The notes below the pieces were generated by a model, which had not been told where the DNA came from, searched no databases, and saw nothing but the letters and a program-made list of their open reading frames with translations. Below are positions 1 to 8,109 of a DNA stretch of 64,000 nt, one piece after another. The position numbers were made by a program, and so were the translations under genes. Every line of letters begins with the position of its first letter. Position 1 is the first letter of the stretch. Source of the DNA: SABI01 sp963677695 (GTDB lineage: Bacteria; Spirochaetota; Spirochaetia; Sphaerochaetales; Sphaerochaetaceae); assembly GCA_963677695.2 (NCBI GenBank), contig CAXXUJ010000001.1, positions 1,674,001-1,738,000 on the forward strand. Direction: 5' to 3'.

Positions 1-380
1 ATGAGAAGGCACTCCTGTCTCTCGGGCTCTCCCCGAAGAAGTACCGGTTCATAGCGTTCATGTTCTCAGGGGTATACAGCGGTCTGGCAGGTGCTGCCCT
101 CTCGCTCCATCTCGGCTCGTTCGTCCCGAACATCACCGCGGGGAGAGGATGGATCGCACTCGTGGCGATATTCCTTGGTCAGAGAAGACCGGCAGGCATT
201 CTCGCCGCCGCCTTCATATTCGCCTTCTCCGAAGCTTTTTCGAACTATGCGCAGGGAGCATGGAACGTACCTTCCGACTTCCTCCTTGCCATTCCCTATG
301 CGATATCGCTGTTCGCCATCATCTTCTACTCAGTCTTCGAGACACGGAGGAAGAGGGTCGAGTACAGGAAGGGAAGGTAA
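1..380 (+). CDS. ABC transporter permease, nucleoside/simple-sugar type (3' end only)
   Basis: This is the C-terminal end of an inner-membrane permease; the reading frame is open from base 3 and the 5' part lies outside the window. The visible 125 residues begin with a GLSPKKYRFIAF stretch followed by a GVYSGLAGAALSL segment and two more hydrophobic segments, ending in a basic tail (ETRRKRVEYRKGR). This arrangement is typical of BPD_transp_2 permeases that work with BmpA/Med-type nucleoside-binding lipoproteins. The partner genes would lie upstream. Family assignment is from sequence pattern, and the substrate is not determinable. Confidence 0.75.
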   Translation, partial: EKALLSLGLSPKKYRFIAFMFSGVYSGLAGAALSLHLGSFVPNITAGRGWIALVAIFLGQRRPAGILAAAFIFAFSEAFSNYAQGAWNVPSDFLLAIPYAISLFAIIFYSVFETRRKRVEYRKGR

Positions 381-383
381 CAC

Positions 384-755
384 CTATTTCCTCCAGAAGG
401 TCGTGCAATCCCTTTTCTCTTCGATATTGTAGGTGATCATCTCCTTGAGGAGTTCATAATTCACTTCCTGTGTGTTCTCAATCTTCCACAGCAGCTTACC
501 GTGCGAGTACCCGGCATCTTTGATCCTTTCAAGGAACTCCTCAAGTCCCGCCTTCTCGTTCGATACAGAGATATGGTTCTTCGCCGTGGAGAATCCTATA
601 ATAAAGGTGCCGTGGTCGGTGAACATCGGCTGGTTCCACGCGATTCTTCTTTGAAGTTGGGGGAAGGTCTCGCTGATCCAGGAGAAGATCTGTTCGAGGC
701 GGCTTCTCTGTCCGTTGTCAGTGAGTGTATCAAGGTATTCGGTAAAATTATTCAT
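384..755 (-). CDS. DUF1801 / YdhG-like (frataxin-fold iron chaperone-like) protein
   Basis: A 123-residue cytoplasmic protein with the features of the DUF1801 family: an N-terminal helix ending in ISETFPQLQRRIAWNQPMF, then FIIGFSTAKNHISVS and a C-terminal helix. Family members adopt a frataxin-like fold, and some Gram-positive members have been called iron chaperones; that function is knowledge of relatives, not shown here. The ATG at 755 is preceded by a GGAAGTG Shine-Dalgarno. It converges with the permease end at 380, leaving only 3 bases between them. Confidence 0.75.
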   Translation of the reverse strand: MNNFTEYLDTLTDNGQRSRLEQIFSWISETFPQLQRRIAWNQPMFTDHGTFIIGFSTAKNHISVSNEKAGLEEFLERIKDAGYSHGKLLWKIENTQEVNYELLKEMITYNIEEKRDCTTFWRK

Positions 756-818
756 ATTATCACTTCCTTTTTGGTAGTAATAATATACTCCCGGTGAAAC
801 TGACAGGCAAGAGGAATG

Positions 819-1757
819 TTACCGGGGGATATCTGATCCTGCTATGGTTCCCGGACTCAGGTTGAGAGCATTCGCCTTTCCGCAGGCGATTCCTATTTCC
901 ACGCTCCGGGTAAGGGCATACCCGCTGTGGATACCGTAGGCAAGACCGGCGGTGAATGAGTCTCCGCACCCGATCGTATTGACCGGAGTGACAGCCTCGA
1001 CAGCTGTCTCGACGACCTTTCCCTGTTCAAGAGAAAACACCGCTTTTGATCCCTGGGTAAGCACCGTCGATACCCCGAACTCCTTCTCGAGTGAAATCAT
1101 CTTATCCTTGACCGCCTCAAGGATTCTCTCGTCAGTCTCATGTTCCTTGAAGGTGAACTCGGGGAAGAGGGTTTCAGAGAATTCCTTCAGATTGGGTTTG
1201 ATCACCGAAGGGCCATAGGGAAGGGATCGAAGCAGGTCCTCCCCTTTCACATCGAGTATGACCAGCTTCCCCTGTTTCACTCCCTGTTCAACCATCCATG
1301 GGATGATATCTTCCTTGTACCCGGCAGCTTTGGTTCCGCTGATGGTGATGGTATCCACTTCATCGAGGGAAGCGAGGAAGAGGGTGCGTACCTGGTCATC
1401 TGTCTCCTGGGAGACCGGTTTCGCCTCCTCGACAATCTCTGTCACCGTATGTTTTTCTGAATTGATCAGTGTGTAGCACAATCGTATTTCGCTCTTTGAA
1501 TCAGCGAGGCTTGCCCTGATTCCGTCAGAGGACAGCATCGAGCGGAAGGTCTCCTGGAAGAGGCCTCCGGCATGAGATAGGTGGATGGTCTCAGCGCCGA
1601 GTTCTGTAAGAACGCGTGCGGTGTTCGCTCCCTTTCCTGCAACACTGAAGAGGTAGCGGTCACTCCTGTTCACCTCATTTTCCCAGAGGTGTTTCAGGAC
1701 GATGGTCTTCTGCATGACCGGATTCAATCCTACAGCGAGCACTTTCTTCTCATTCAT
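819..1757 (-). CDS. PfkB-family hexose kinase (1-phosphofructokinase / tagatose-6-phosphate kinase type)
   Basis: A 312-residue ribokinase-fold enzyme that phosphorylates a sugar phosphate with ATP. It has the N-terminal sugar-binding region (AVGLNPVMQK), the glycine-rich AGKGANTARVLTELG segment and the C-terminal PfkB signature NTIGCGDSFTAG with catalytic Asp266. The N terminus and length fit the FruK/LacC subgroup rather than ribokinase. No PTS fructose gene is adjacent, so the substrate (fructose-1-P, tagatose-6-P or another) is open. The ATG at 1757 has a GGAGG Shine-Dalgarno. Confidence 0.85.
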   Translation of the reverse strand: MNEKKVLAVGLNPVMQKTIVLKHLWENEVNRSDRYLFSVAGKGANTARVLTELGAETIHLSHAGGLFQETFRSMLSSDGIRASLADSKSEIRLCYTLINSEKHTVTEIVEEAKPVSQETDDQVRTLFLASLDEVDTITISGTKAAGYKEDIIPWMVEQGVKQGKLVILDVKGEDLLRSLPYGPSVIKPNLKEFSETLFPEFTFKEHETDERILEAVKDKMISLEKEFGVSTVLTQGSKAVFSLEQGKVVETAVEAVTPVNTIGCGDSFTAGLAYGIHSGYALTRSVEIGIACGKANALNLSPGTIAGSDIPR

Positions 1758-1923
1758 GGTGAGCCTCCACAGATTCGGACGTTATGAAATAGTGCCTTGC
1801 AAGAGGGGTTAAGTCAACAGGGGAAAAAGAAAACGAAGAGAGTGAGCATCTGGAATCGGTCTTGAATTTCTGCTACCCTAGTCTGCAATACACATCTATG
1901 GAAAGAGAAAGAGGAGAACCTGA

Positions 1924-2406
1924 ATGAATCTGATTCTGTATGTGATCACAGCACTGCTTCTTATCGTCTCGTTTATCAAGGACAGACAGAAGACAAAGAA
2001 GGCGCTGAAGAAGGCATGGAAGTCCTTTGAGAATATCCTTCCTCAGATCCTCGTTGTTCTCCTTTTTGTCGGAGTGCTGCTCACTGTTATGGACACTGAA
2101 ACAATCGTGAAGGTCATTGGTGCTCAGTCGGGCTGGCTCGGAGTGGTCATTGCATCGGTTGTCGGTTCTGTAACCCTCATTCCCGGTTTCGTGGCCTTTC
2201 CCACTGCAGCAATGCTCCTTGACGGGGGTGCGGGGTATGTGCAGATTGCAGCCTTCGTCTCTACACTGATGATGGTCGGCATCGTGACGCTTCCGGTCGA
2301 GACGGTCTACTTCAGTAAACGACTCGCGATCTACAGGAACTCACTTGCTTTCATCTTCTCCTTCCTGGTGGCAGCTGTCATCGGCTATGTGGAGGCGCTG
2401 GTATGA
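1924..2406 (+). CDS. ArsP/YraQ-like permease, first half
   Basis: A 160-residue membrane protein with four to five hydrophobic segments, including the conserved VVGSVTLIPGFVAFPTAAML region seen in the ArsP_1 (DUF318) permease family, whose members export organoarsenicals or are uncharacterised. The family usually has one chain of about 300-350 residues; here the first repeat is its own gene, and its stop overlaps the next start in an ATGA. An AGAGGAGA Shine-Dalgarno precedes the ATG. Substrate unknown. Confidence 0.75.
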   Translation: MNLILYVITALLLIVSFIKDRQKTKKALKKAWKSFENILPQILVVLLFVGVLLTVMDTETIVKVIGAQSGWLGVVIASVVGSVTLIPGFVAFPTAAMLLDGGAGYVQIAAFVSTLMMVGIVTLPVETVYFSKRLAIYRNSLAFIFSFLVAAVIGYVEALV

Positions 2407-2936
2407 AGGCAATTGCGAAAAAATATCGGAACCTCCTTCTCTTCATCCTTGTCATGGGAGTCATCTCATTCTTCAATATCGCATTCACCAGGTCCGTTCT
2501 CGATGTCACAGCAGTGCAGCTGAAGGAGCTTCTCCTCGTTGTTCCCCCGGTCTTCATTCTTCTCGGACTCCTTGATGTCTGGGTCCCCAGGGAGACGATG
2601 GTCAGGTTCATGGGAGAAGGATCGGGAGTGAAAGGAATAGTCCTTGCCTTCCTTATCGGATCGGCTGCCGCAGGCCCTCTGTACGGAGCGTTCCCTGTGG
2701 CCTCTGTCTTTATGAAGAAGGGTGTCACCTTCAGGAATGTACTCATATTCCTCGGTGCGTGGTCGACGACAAAGGTGCCGATGTTTCTCTTCGAGCTCAC
2801 ATCTCTCGGAGCACCTTTTGCCGTTACCCGTCTTCTGATCGATATCCCGGGAATTATAGTGATTGCCTACATCCTCTCGAAGCTCATATCGAAAGAGGAG
2901 ATAGAAGCTATGTACGCAAAGGCCCAGCAACGCTGA
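2403..2936 (+). CDS. ArsP/YraQ-like permease, second half
   Basis: A 177-residue membrane protein translationally coupled to the preceding gene (ATGA overlap at 2403). It contains the second internal repeat of the ArsP_1 permease fold: VPPVFILLGLLDVWVPRE, then GSAAAGPLYGAFPVASVFMKKG and FLGAWSTTKVPMFLFE. Two half-size proteins probably assemble into one permease, as an inverted-repeat heterodimer; this is inference from their order and complementarity. No arsenic genes flank the pair. Confidence 0.75.
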   Translation: MKAIAKKYRNLLLFILVMGVISFFNIAFTRSVLDVTAVQLKELLLVVPPVFILLGLLDVWVPRETMVRFMGEGSGVKGIVLAFLIGSAAAGPLYGAFPVASVFMKKGVTFRNVLIFLGAWSTTKVPMFLFELTSLGAPFAVTRLLIDIPGIIVIAYILSKLISKEEIEAMYAKAQQR

Positions 2937-3112
2937 TACTCACCTCGATACACGGTCGTTCAAGAGGGAAGGACCGATATACACAGAATTCACATAGGAA
3001 TTCAGTCTCCGGTACAGGTGTTTCTCTTCACAATAACATTCATTCTGTATTATAGTGCTTGAACACAATTGTCTCATCTCTGAAAAGAGATGAACACAGG
3101 AAGGAAAAAACC

Positions 3113-4072
3113 ATGTACCGAAAAGAGATTAAAGTAACCGATGCAACGATCCGAGACGGCGGGCTGATCAATAAATGGCAGTTCTCCCATGACCTGGTGA
3201 GGAAAGTCTTTCTTGCCGTGAACCGCTCCGGAGCAGACTATATGGAAATCGGTTATCGCGCTTCGAGGAACATGTTCGATCCGAAGGTCTTCGGTCCCTG
3301 GAGATTCACCACCGATGAAGATGTGAGAAGAATCGTTCAGGACACGCCGCTCAACATGAAACTCGGAGTCATGGTCGATATCGGAAGAGTTGAACTCGAT
3401 GACATCGCTCCCTGCGAAGAGAGTCCCCTTGATTCAATCAGAGTCGCAACCTACCTCCACGACATTGACAAGGCCATCGACCTTGCCAACCACATCCATG
3501 AGAAGGGATACGAATCATTCATCAACATCATGGCTATCTCTGCTGTGAACGATTACGACCTGATCGAAGGACTCAAGCAGGTCGAAGCCGAAACCAATGT
3601 CACTGCAGTGAATATCGTTGACAGCTACGGCGCCCTCTGGTCTGAAAGCGTTCACCACCTCGTTGACATCTTCTCAAACAACCTGAGTAAGAAATCGATC
3701 GGTTTCCATGCGCACAACAACCAGCAGCTTGGTTTCGCGAACACCATCGAAGCTATCAGAAAGGGAGCGAACTACCTTGATGCCACTATCTCAGGAATCG
3801 GAAGAGGAGCAGGCAACTGTCCTCTCGAACTCCTCCTCAGCTTCCTGAAGAATCCGAAGTACTCTCTTGAACCCATCCTTGAAATCCTTGAAAGCGAGTT
3901 TCTTGACCTTCGCGAAGAGATAGAGTGGGGCTACCTCATTCCCTACATGATCACAGGTATCCTCAATGAACACCCACGGCCGGCGATCGCTCTCAGACAG
4001 GATAAGGCGAACAGGGATAAGTACGCTGAGTTCTACAGGAGTATGACCACTCCCGAACCCATAGAAGACTAA
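3113..4072 (+). CDS. HMGL/DmpG-like aldolase catalytic-domain protein
   Basis: A 319-residue TIM-barrel enzyme of the HMG-CoA lyase-like family (4-hydroxy-2-oxovalerate aldolase branch). The N terminus has the metal-binding DATIRDGG motif, and metal-ligand histidines lie in FHAHNNQQLGFANT, followed by GIGRGAGNCPLELLL. The start at 3113 was chosen over an in-frame start at 3059 because AGGAAGG stands at the right distance and the DATIRDGG motif then falls where expected. Relatives cleave or condense 2-keto acids, but the substrate here is unknown. It stands alone, followed by a short GAAGAA/TTCTTC hairpin at 4074-4089. Confidence 0.8.
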   Translation: MYRKEIKVTDATIRDGGLINKWQFSHDLVRKVFLAVNRSGADYMEIGYRASRNMFDPKVFGPWRFTTDEDVRRIVQDTPLNMKLGVMVDIGRVELDDIAPCEESPLDSIRVATYLHDIDKAIDLANHIHEKGYESFINIMAISAVNDYDLIEGLKQVEAETNVTAVNIVDSYGALWSESVHHLVDIFSNNLSKKSIGFHAHNNQQLGFANTIEAIRKGANYLDATISGIGRGAGNCPLELLLSFLKNPKYSLEPILEILESEFLDLREEIEWGYLIPYMITGILNEHPRPAIALRQDKANRDKYAEFYRSMTTPEPIED

Positions 4073-4197
4073 AGAAGAACGAATTCTTCGCAGATATGTA
4101 TCTCCTTGATACGAGAGAGCTCTTCCTGAAACTGATCGGGAAGAGTTTTTCTATCGTATGGAATACAGGATCTTTCCTGCCTCTCATGGAGAGATTA

Positions 4198-4211
4198 TGG
4201 CTATATAGCCA
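4198..4211. promoter_or_regulatory. 14-bp perfect palindrome upstream of the HEPN gene
   Basis: The sequence TGGCTATATAGCCA reads the same on both strands and lies 68 bases before the HEPN start, close to a TATACT -10-like hexamer. A role as toxin-antitoxin autoregulatory operator is inferred from position only. Confidence 0.35.
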
Positions 4212-4278
4212 AAGGGTTTTTCGGTTTCAAAAGCTGGTCTATACTGAACCGGCAGAGAATGGAGGAGAAAAAGAGGTT

Positions 4279-4689
4279 ATGGATTTTGTTCAGCTTGAGC
4301 TCACAATCAGTCGCATGAAAGAGATGGTTGAATTGTACAATGATACAGCTGATACCCGTCCCTCTATTATTCAGGAAGCGATCGAAGATTCTCTGGTAAA
4401 GAGATTTGATTATACCCTTGAAATGGCATGGAAGAGCTGCAAGCGGTATCTCAGCGAGGAAGGGGTTGCAGATGCGGCGACGGGAAGTCCAAAGTCGATC
4501 ATGAGGATTGCAGCCGAAGTCGGACTCATTGAGAACGCTGAACCCTGGATGCATTATATTACGGCAAGGCAGAGTACTGCACACGATTATTCGGCGGAAA
4601 AAGCAAAGAACGTAGTTGCACTTGCAGATGCTTTTCTTTCTGATGTTACTGAGCTGTTTAAAACGATGAGTACAAAGAGAGTGATATGA
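4279..4689 (+). CDS. HEPN-domain toxin of a HEPN/MNT pair (HI0074 family)
   Basis: A 136-residue helical protein of the nucleotidyltransferase-substrate-binding (HI0074) family. It carries the HEPN RNase signature RX4HXY as Arg97, His102 and Tyr104 (RQSTAHDY). In characterised HEPN/MNT systems the HEPN protein is an RNase toxin, and its partner MNT transfers AMP to the motif tyrosine to silence it. The ATG at 4279, preceded by GGAGGAG, fits the domain boundary; an upstream in-frame start at 4096 would add unrelated sequence. The expected MNT gene follows with an ATGA overlap but is cut to 33 codons. Confidence 0.85.
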   Translation: MDFVQLELTISRMKEMVELYNDTADTRPSIIQEAIEDSLVKRFDYTLEMAWKSCKRYLSEEGVADAATGSPKSIMRIAAEVGLIENAEPWMHYITARQSTAHDYSAEKAKNVVALADAFLSDVTELFKTMSTKRVI

Positions 4690-4787
4690 GCAGCACTGAT
4701 CACACGGACATAGCCCTCACAAACACCCAATACAGTGAAGTCCTGAATCTTCTAAGCTCGGCGACTATCGCTGTAAATCACTTATGA
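4686..4787 (+). pseudogene. truncated MNT nucleotidyltransferase (antitoxin remnant)
   Basis: The ATG overlaps the HEPN stop codon (ATGA), the usual junction in HEPN/MNT operons. Only 33 codons follow (beginning MSSTDHTDIALTNTQYSEVL) before TGA at 4785. The start resembles the N-terminal helix of MNT proteins, but the GSX10DXD active-site region that should come next is absent, and no continuation was found in the remaining 46 bases before the convergent gene. It is read as an MNT gene cut by deletion or recombination. Assignment rests on position and the short N terminus. Confidence 0.6.
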
Positions 4788-4833
4788 TATTCATATTCAG
4801 CCAGAATTGCTGAAAATATCTGAGATTCTTCTT

Positions 4834-5682
4834 TCATCGCTGCAATTCCTGATATATGGGATATAATTGTTCACATATTTTCTCTATCACGGTTGCGAAA
4901 TCAACCTGATCAGCATTGATCCGGTTTAGAAATGCTTTCCATAGTTGTGAATTCCTGGAAGCTGTTTTGAAGTATTCCTGGAATAATGCAGGTTCCTGTG
5001 GAAGGATAGTTTTTCTTCTTTCAAAGGTTAACTCGATAGCCTTTTTCAACATCAACTCATCTATTTTCTTATGCACCAAAATGTCGTAAATATCATAAAA
5101 ATCCTTCATCCTGCTATTTCTTATATCCAATACAATCATTGCTTCAAACTTCTCAGCTATTACTGACTCCAACGAATAGGCTGATACCATGAATGTCGCT
5201 GAATCCAAAATTAGAGGGTATTCCATCTGAACTGGTTCAGGGTAGATGATGTCGCCAAAACCAATATCAAGCTTCAAGTTCGTTTTCATTGATCCAAGTC
5301 GACATAGAACCTTGAGTCTCTGCCCGTGATAATCAGCTCCTTCAGTGATTGCCTTAAAACTCATCGACCCTATATCGAATGAGAGTCCATCATCAAGATG
5401 CGGTGACAGGATGTCTGAGAATATCCTTCGTAACCTCCCCGAATCTCTGGGAATATCCATTCCCAGCAGATCAATATCCAGGGTAGAGCGACCAGTTAAA
5501 CCAGAGACTGCATAGAGAAGGAGACCACCTTTAAGGAAGAAAGCCCCATTATGTTCTGACTGGCTTATTCTTCAGAGAAGGCCTTCCTGCATGTATAAAC
5601 GGGAAATCATTACAAAATCTTTTTTCTCGTTTCTGGACAGATTTAGAAGTTTTGCACGAATGGAAGCAACCTGATCTTTCAT
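4834..5682 (-). pseudogene. AbiEii/AbiGii-type toxin gene with an in-frame UGA stop
   Basis: Read from the ATG at 5682, which overlaps the AbiEi stop in an ATGA, this is a 282-codon frame matching the AbiEii nucleotidyltransferase toxin family: KDQVASIRAKLLNLSRNEKK, then FFLKGGLLLYAVSGLTGRST and DIDLLG (substrate-site region), and YSLESVIAEKFEAM. Codon 37 is TGA (5572-5574), where relatives usually have Arg or another residue; CGA to TGA is the simplest explanation. No frameshift is needed. The part after the stop has its own ATG at 5460 (208 residues) but would lack the KGG and DIDLLG motifs, so the toxin is probably inactive unless the stop is read through. Confidence 0.75.
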
Positions 5683-6281
5683 AGAAGGACATCCATATAC
5701 TGATTGAGGACTGTTTGGATTCTCAGCCTGCGTGCATATCTGTTCAGTTTGTTGAGATTCATATGTTTCTGTGTCATATACTCCTTTAAAACTTCCTTCA
5801 TGATATCGATACCGATCTTATTTCTGAATCGTACTGCATCACAGACGACTCTTTCTCTATCATATATAGACATCATTTCTCCGTTTTCTGCTTCGATTTC
5901 AGAGCATCCGAGTTTAAAAAAATCTTCTGATACATGATACAGTCTGATAGGAGGATAATCGGGAAGTATCACCTTCCTTCCACGTTCTACAGCGATGTGG
6001 GTTTCTGCTGGATTCCATGTTGTGAGGTCGTAATAAAACAGAGCAGTTCCCATGCAGATAATTCCATTTGATACAGCGAGGAGTGCTTCCCTAAGAACAG
6101 AATAGGTATCCATTTCCGAGAGAGCGTAAAGTCCGTGCTTTATTTTGATTATGGCGCCTTCTTTTACTAATTGAGTGAGATATTTGTGGTGGATTCCCTT
6201 GGAACGGATATCACGGGTCGTCACATATCCCGAGTTATGCGTGAAGATCTCCATAATCTTATTTCTGGTTTCTCCAGTCAT
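5679..6281 (-). CDS. AbiEi-family antitoxin (type IV toxin-antitoxin)
   Basis: A 200-residue protein with an N-terminal winged-helix region (GYVTTRDIRSKGIHHKYLTQLVKEGAIIKIKHGLYAL) and a C-terminal domain typical of AbiEi antitoxins. Characterised relatives bind inverted repeats at their own promoter and counteract the AbiEii nucleotidyltransferase. It is translationally coupled to the interrupted AbiEii gene (ATGA at 5682). Upstream, arms ACTACA (6295-6300) and TGTAGT (6313-6318) form an inverted repeat that could be its operator. The reading frame itself is intact. Confidence 0.85.
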   Translation of the reverse strand: MTGETRNKIMEIFTHNSGYVTTRDIRSKGIHHKYLTQLVKEGAIIKIKHGLYALSEMDTYSVLREALLAVSNGIICMGTALFYYDLTTWNPAETHIAVERGRKVILPDYPPIRLYHVSEDFFKLGCSEIEAENGEMMSIYDRERVVCDAVRFRNKIGIDIMKEVLKEYMTQKHMNLNKLNRYARRLRIQTVLNQYMDVLL

Positions 6282-6399
6282 GATGACATTATATACTACA
6301 TCCTCTGGTAAGTGTAGTGGGTAATGTCCCGACAGTTTGCTTGTTCATGATAATGCAAGGGTTCCAGGAAAAGGCTGAAACGAGATGATAGTATCTTAT

Positions 6400-6432
6400 A
6401 AAAAGGCAGGACCCTGCTGATTGCAAGGTCCC
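6400..6432 (-). terminator. rho-independent terminator of tRNA-Arg
   Basis: Read on the minus strand just after the tRNA 3' end, GGACC...GGTCC with an inner GC-rich pairing (TTGC/GCAG) forms a hairpin, followed by TGCC and a run of five T. Confidence 0.65.
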
Positions 6433-6439
6433 GTGAGTA

Positions 6440-6513
6440 TACCCCGAGTGCGATTCGAACGCACGACCCCTTCCTTAGGAGGGAAGTGCTCTATCCAGCT
6501 GAGCTATCGGAGC
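6440..6513 (-). tRNA. tRNA-Arg (anticodon CCU)
   Basis: The minus strand folds into a 74-nt cloverleaf. The acceptor stem begins GCTCCGA and pairs with TCGGGGT; the D stem is GCTC/GAGC with AGCTGG in the loop; the anticodon stem CTTCC/GGAAG encloses CTCCTAA (anticodon CCU, reading AGG); the T arm is GTGCG-TTCGAAT-CGCAC. CCA is not encoded. The first acceptor pair is a G-U wobble. A TTTACC/TAGAAT pair with 17-base spacing lies upstream as a possible promoter. Confidence 0.93.
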
Positions 6514-6707
6514 CCTTTTCTGCTGCCCTGGTGAGAATCACCGCAGGCAAAGCAGTTGGCATTCTATCTGAATTTTTCACAAAGGTAAATACGGAAACAG
6601 GATCAGTTGCATTCCTAAAGCTATTTTCATGATTCTTGTAGAATTCTTATCATCGGTAGAGTACAATAAAGTGTATCTGATACTTGGAATGAAACTGGAG
6701 GTTGATG

Positions 6708-7352
6708 ATGATAATTGAACGAAGAATGACGCGTAACCCTGTGACTGTCACTCCCGATATGAGTGTCGCTGAAGCGAATGCGATCATGAAAAGGGAGAAG
6801 GTGCACCGCCTCCCCGTTCTCGACAAGGAACACCACCTGATTGGAATTATTTCAGAGAAGGATATTCTCTATGCATCACCCTCTCCTGTGAGTACCCTGA
6901 GTATCCACGAGATGGCCTACCTGCTCAGTCAGCTTACCGTGAAGAAGCTGATGACCCATGATGTCGTCACCATCACAAAACAGACAACGGTCGAAGAAGC
7001 AGCAAGGCTGATGGTTGATCAGGACCTCTCCGCTCTCCCCGTGGTTGAAGGTGACTACCTTGTCGGTATCGTGACCAAGAGTGATCTCTTTAAAGTTCTC
7101 CTTGAACTCTTCGGTGCTCGTCACTACGGTATAAGGATGAGCTTCCTCGTTGAAGATAGACCCGGCGCCATTGCAGAGATCAGCAATGTTCTCGCCTCTG
7201 CCGGCGTTGATATCATCGCCTTCGGAACCTTCATGGGAACCGACAGCTCGAACGCTGTCTGTACTATCAAGATGCAGGGCATCACACCTGATAAAGCGGT
7301 AGAGATCATAAAACCTCATGTTCAGGAGGTCCTCGACGTCCGCGAGGTGTAG
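6708..7352 (+). CDS. CBS-domain pair plus ACT domain protein (AcuB-like)
   Basis: About 214 residues. Two CBS domains form one Bateman module that usually binds adenine nucleotides: residues about 5-60 (MTRNPVTVTPDMSVAEAN) and 75-135 (LMTHDVVTITKQTTVEEAARLM). A C-terminal ACT-like domain (MSFLVEDRPGAIAEISNVLA) suggests amino-acid sensing. The layout matches AcuB-type proteins of unclear role. Two consecutive ATGs (6705, 6708) follow GGAGG at 6697-6701, and 6708 has the better spacing. The Smr gene starts directly at its stop codon, so the two are probably co-transcribed. Confidence 0.8.
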   Translation: MIIERRMTRNPVTVTPDMSVAEANAIMKREKVHRLPVLDKEHHLIGIISEKDILYASPSPVSTLSIHEMAYLLSQLTVKKLMTHDVVTITKQTTVEEAARLMVDQDLSALPVVEGDYLVGIVTKSDLFKVLLELFGARHYGIRMSFLVEDRPGAIAEISNVLASAGVDIIAFGTFMGTDSSNAVCTIKMQGITPDKAVEIIKPHVQEVLDVREV

Positions 7353-7781
7353 ATGGATTTCAAGGATATACTGGAACAATGGGAAAAGAGTCCCGAAGGG
7401 AGAAAAGCGGCTGATAAGAGCCGTTTTTCTTCGTCTCAGCGGGAGAGAAATTCTTCTCTAAGAAAAGGGTATACGACAGGAAAGGCTTCCCTGGGTTACC
7501 TGAAGAAGAAAGAGGATGATGATACCCTTGATCTTCACGGGTATACCCGTGAGGAGTCTCTCCCCAGGATCCGATCCTTCCTTTCTGCCTGCGTAGAGCA
7601 GAACATGAAGAAGGTATCGATCGTTCATGGAAGAGGTCTTCACAGCGAAGGAGGGCAGGGCGTCCTCAAAGAGGTCGTCCTGAATGAGCTGCGGTCTTCG
7701 CGTTATGTACGATGGTATGGGGATGCACCGCGTGACCAGGGTGGGAGCGGTGCAACTATTGTTATTCTACAGCGAGGATAG
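7353..7781 (+). CDS. Smr-domain protein (MutS2 C-terminal-like endonuclease domain)
   Basis: A 142-residue protein with a short charged N-terminal part and a C-terminal Smr domain showing both hallmark motifs, LDLHGYT (about residue 58) and HGRGLHSEGG (about residue 91). Stand-alone Smr proteins nick or cleave DNA or RNA, including mRNA on stalled ribosomes in characterised cases; the target here is unknown. It starts at the base after the CBS-ACT stop codon and converges with infA, 3 bases away. Confidence 0.88.
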   Translation: MDFKDILEQWEKSPEGRKAADKSRFSSSQRERNSSLRKGYTTGKASLGYLKKKEDDDTLDLHGYTREESLPRIRSFLSACVEQNMKKVSIVHGRGLHSEGGQGVLKEVVLNELRSSRYVRWYGDAPRDQGGSGATIVILQRG

Positions 7782-7784
7782 GAT

Positions 7785-8003
7785 TTAACGTTCTCTATAG
7801 ATGATTCGACCTCGGGTGAGATCATAGGGAGAGAGTGCAACCCGAACCGTATCACCGGGAACGATTCTGATGTAGTGCTTTCGCATCTTGCCCGAAAGGT
7901 GAGCGAGTATGACGTGTCCATTGTTCAGTTCCACGCGGAACATCGTGTTCGGAAGAGCCTCTTTCACGAGACCTTCTACTTCAATTGCTTCTTCTTTAGC
8001 CAC
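7785..8003 (-). CDS. infA: translation initiation factor IF-1
   Basis: A 72-residue OB-fold protein of normal length that occupies the ribosomal A site during initiation with IF-2 and IF-3. Diagnostic stretches are IEVEGLVKEALPNTMFRVELNNGH, GKMRKHYIRIVPGDTV and LSPYDLTRGRIIYR. The start is GTG at 8003 with a GGAGG Shine-Dalgarno; a nearby ATG is out of frame. It is not in a ribosomal-protein operon here but has its own strong promoter. Confidence 0.97.
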   Translation of the reverse strand: MAKEEAIEVEGLVKEALPNTMFRVELNNGHVILAHLSGKMRKHYIRIVPGDTVRVALSPYDLTRGRIIYRER

Positions 8004-8047
8004 ATATCCTCCAATAGTGTATAATTCGATTGTGAAAAGACTTGTGA

Positions 8048-8076
8048 ATTGTATGGAATGGATAGGGCTTTGTCAA
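8048..8076 (-). promoter_or_regulatory. sigma-70-type promoter of infA
   Basis: On the minus strand, TTGACA (8071-8076) and TACAAT (8048-8053) are separated by exactly 17 bases, close to the housekeeping consensus, about 45 bases before the GTG start. Confidence 0.75.
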
Positions 8077-8109
8077 CTCTCATTTATGCGTATAACGCAC
8101 AACAGGAGA

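Noticed and set aside
5460..5682. Frameshift in the AbiEii gene
   Set aside because: Careful reading gives one continuous frame from the ATG at 5682; only the TGA codon interrupts it.
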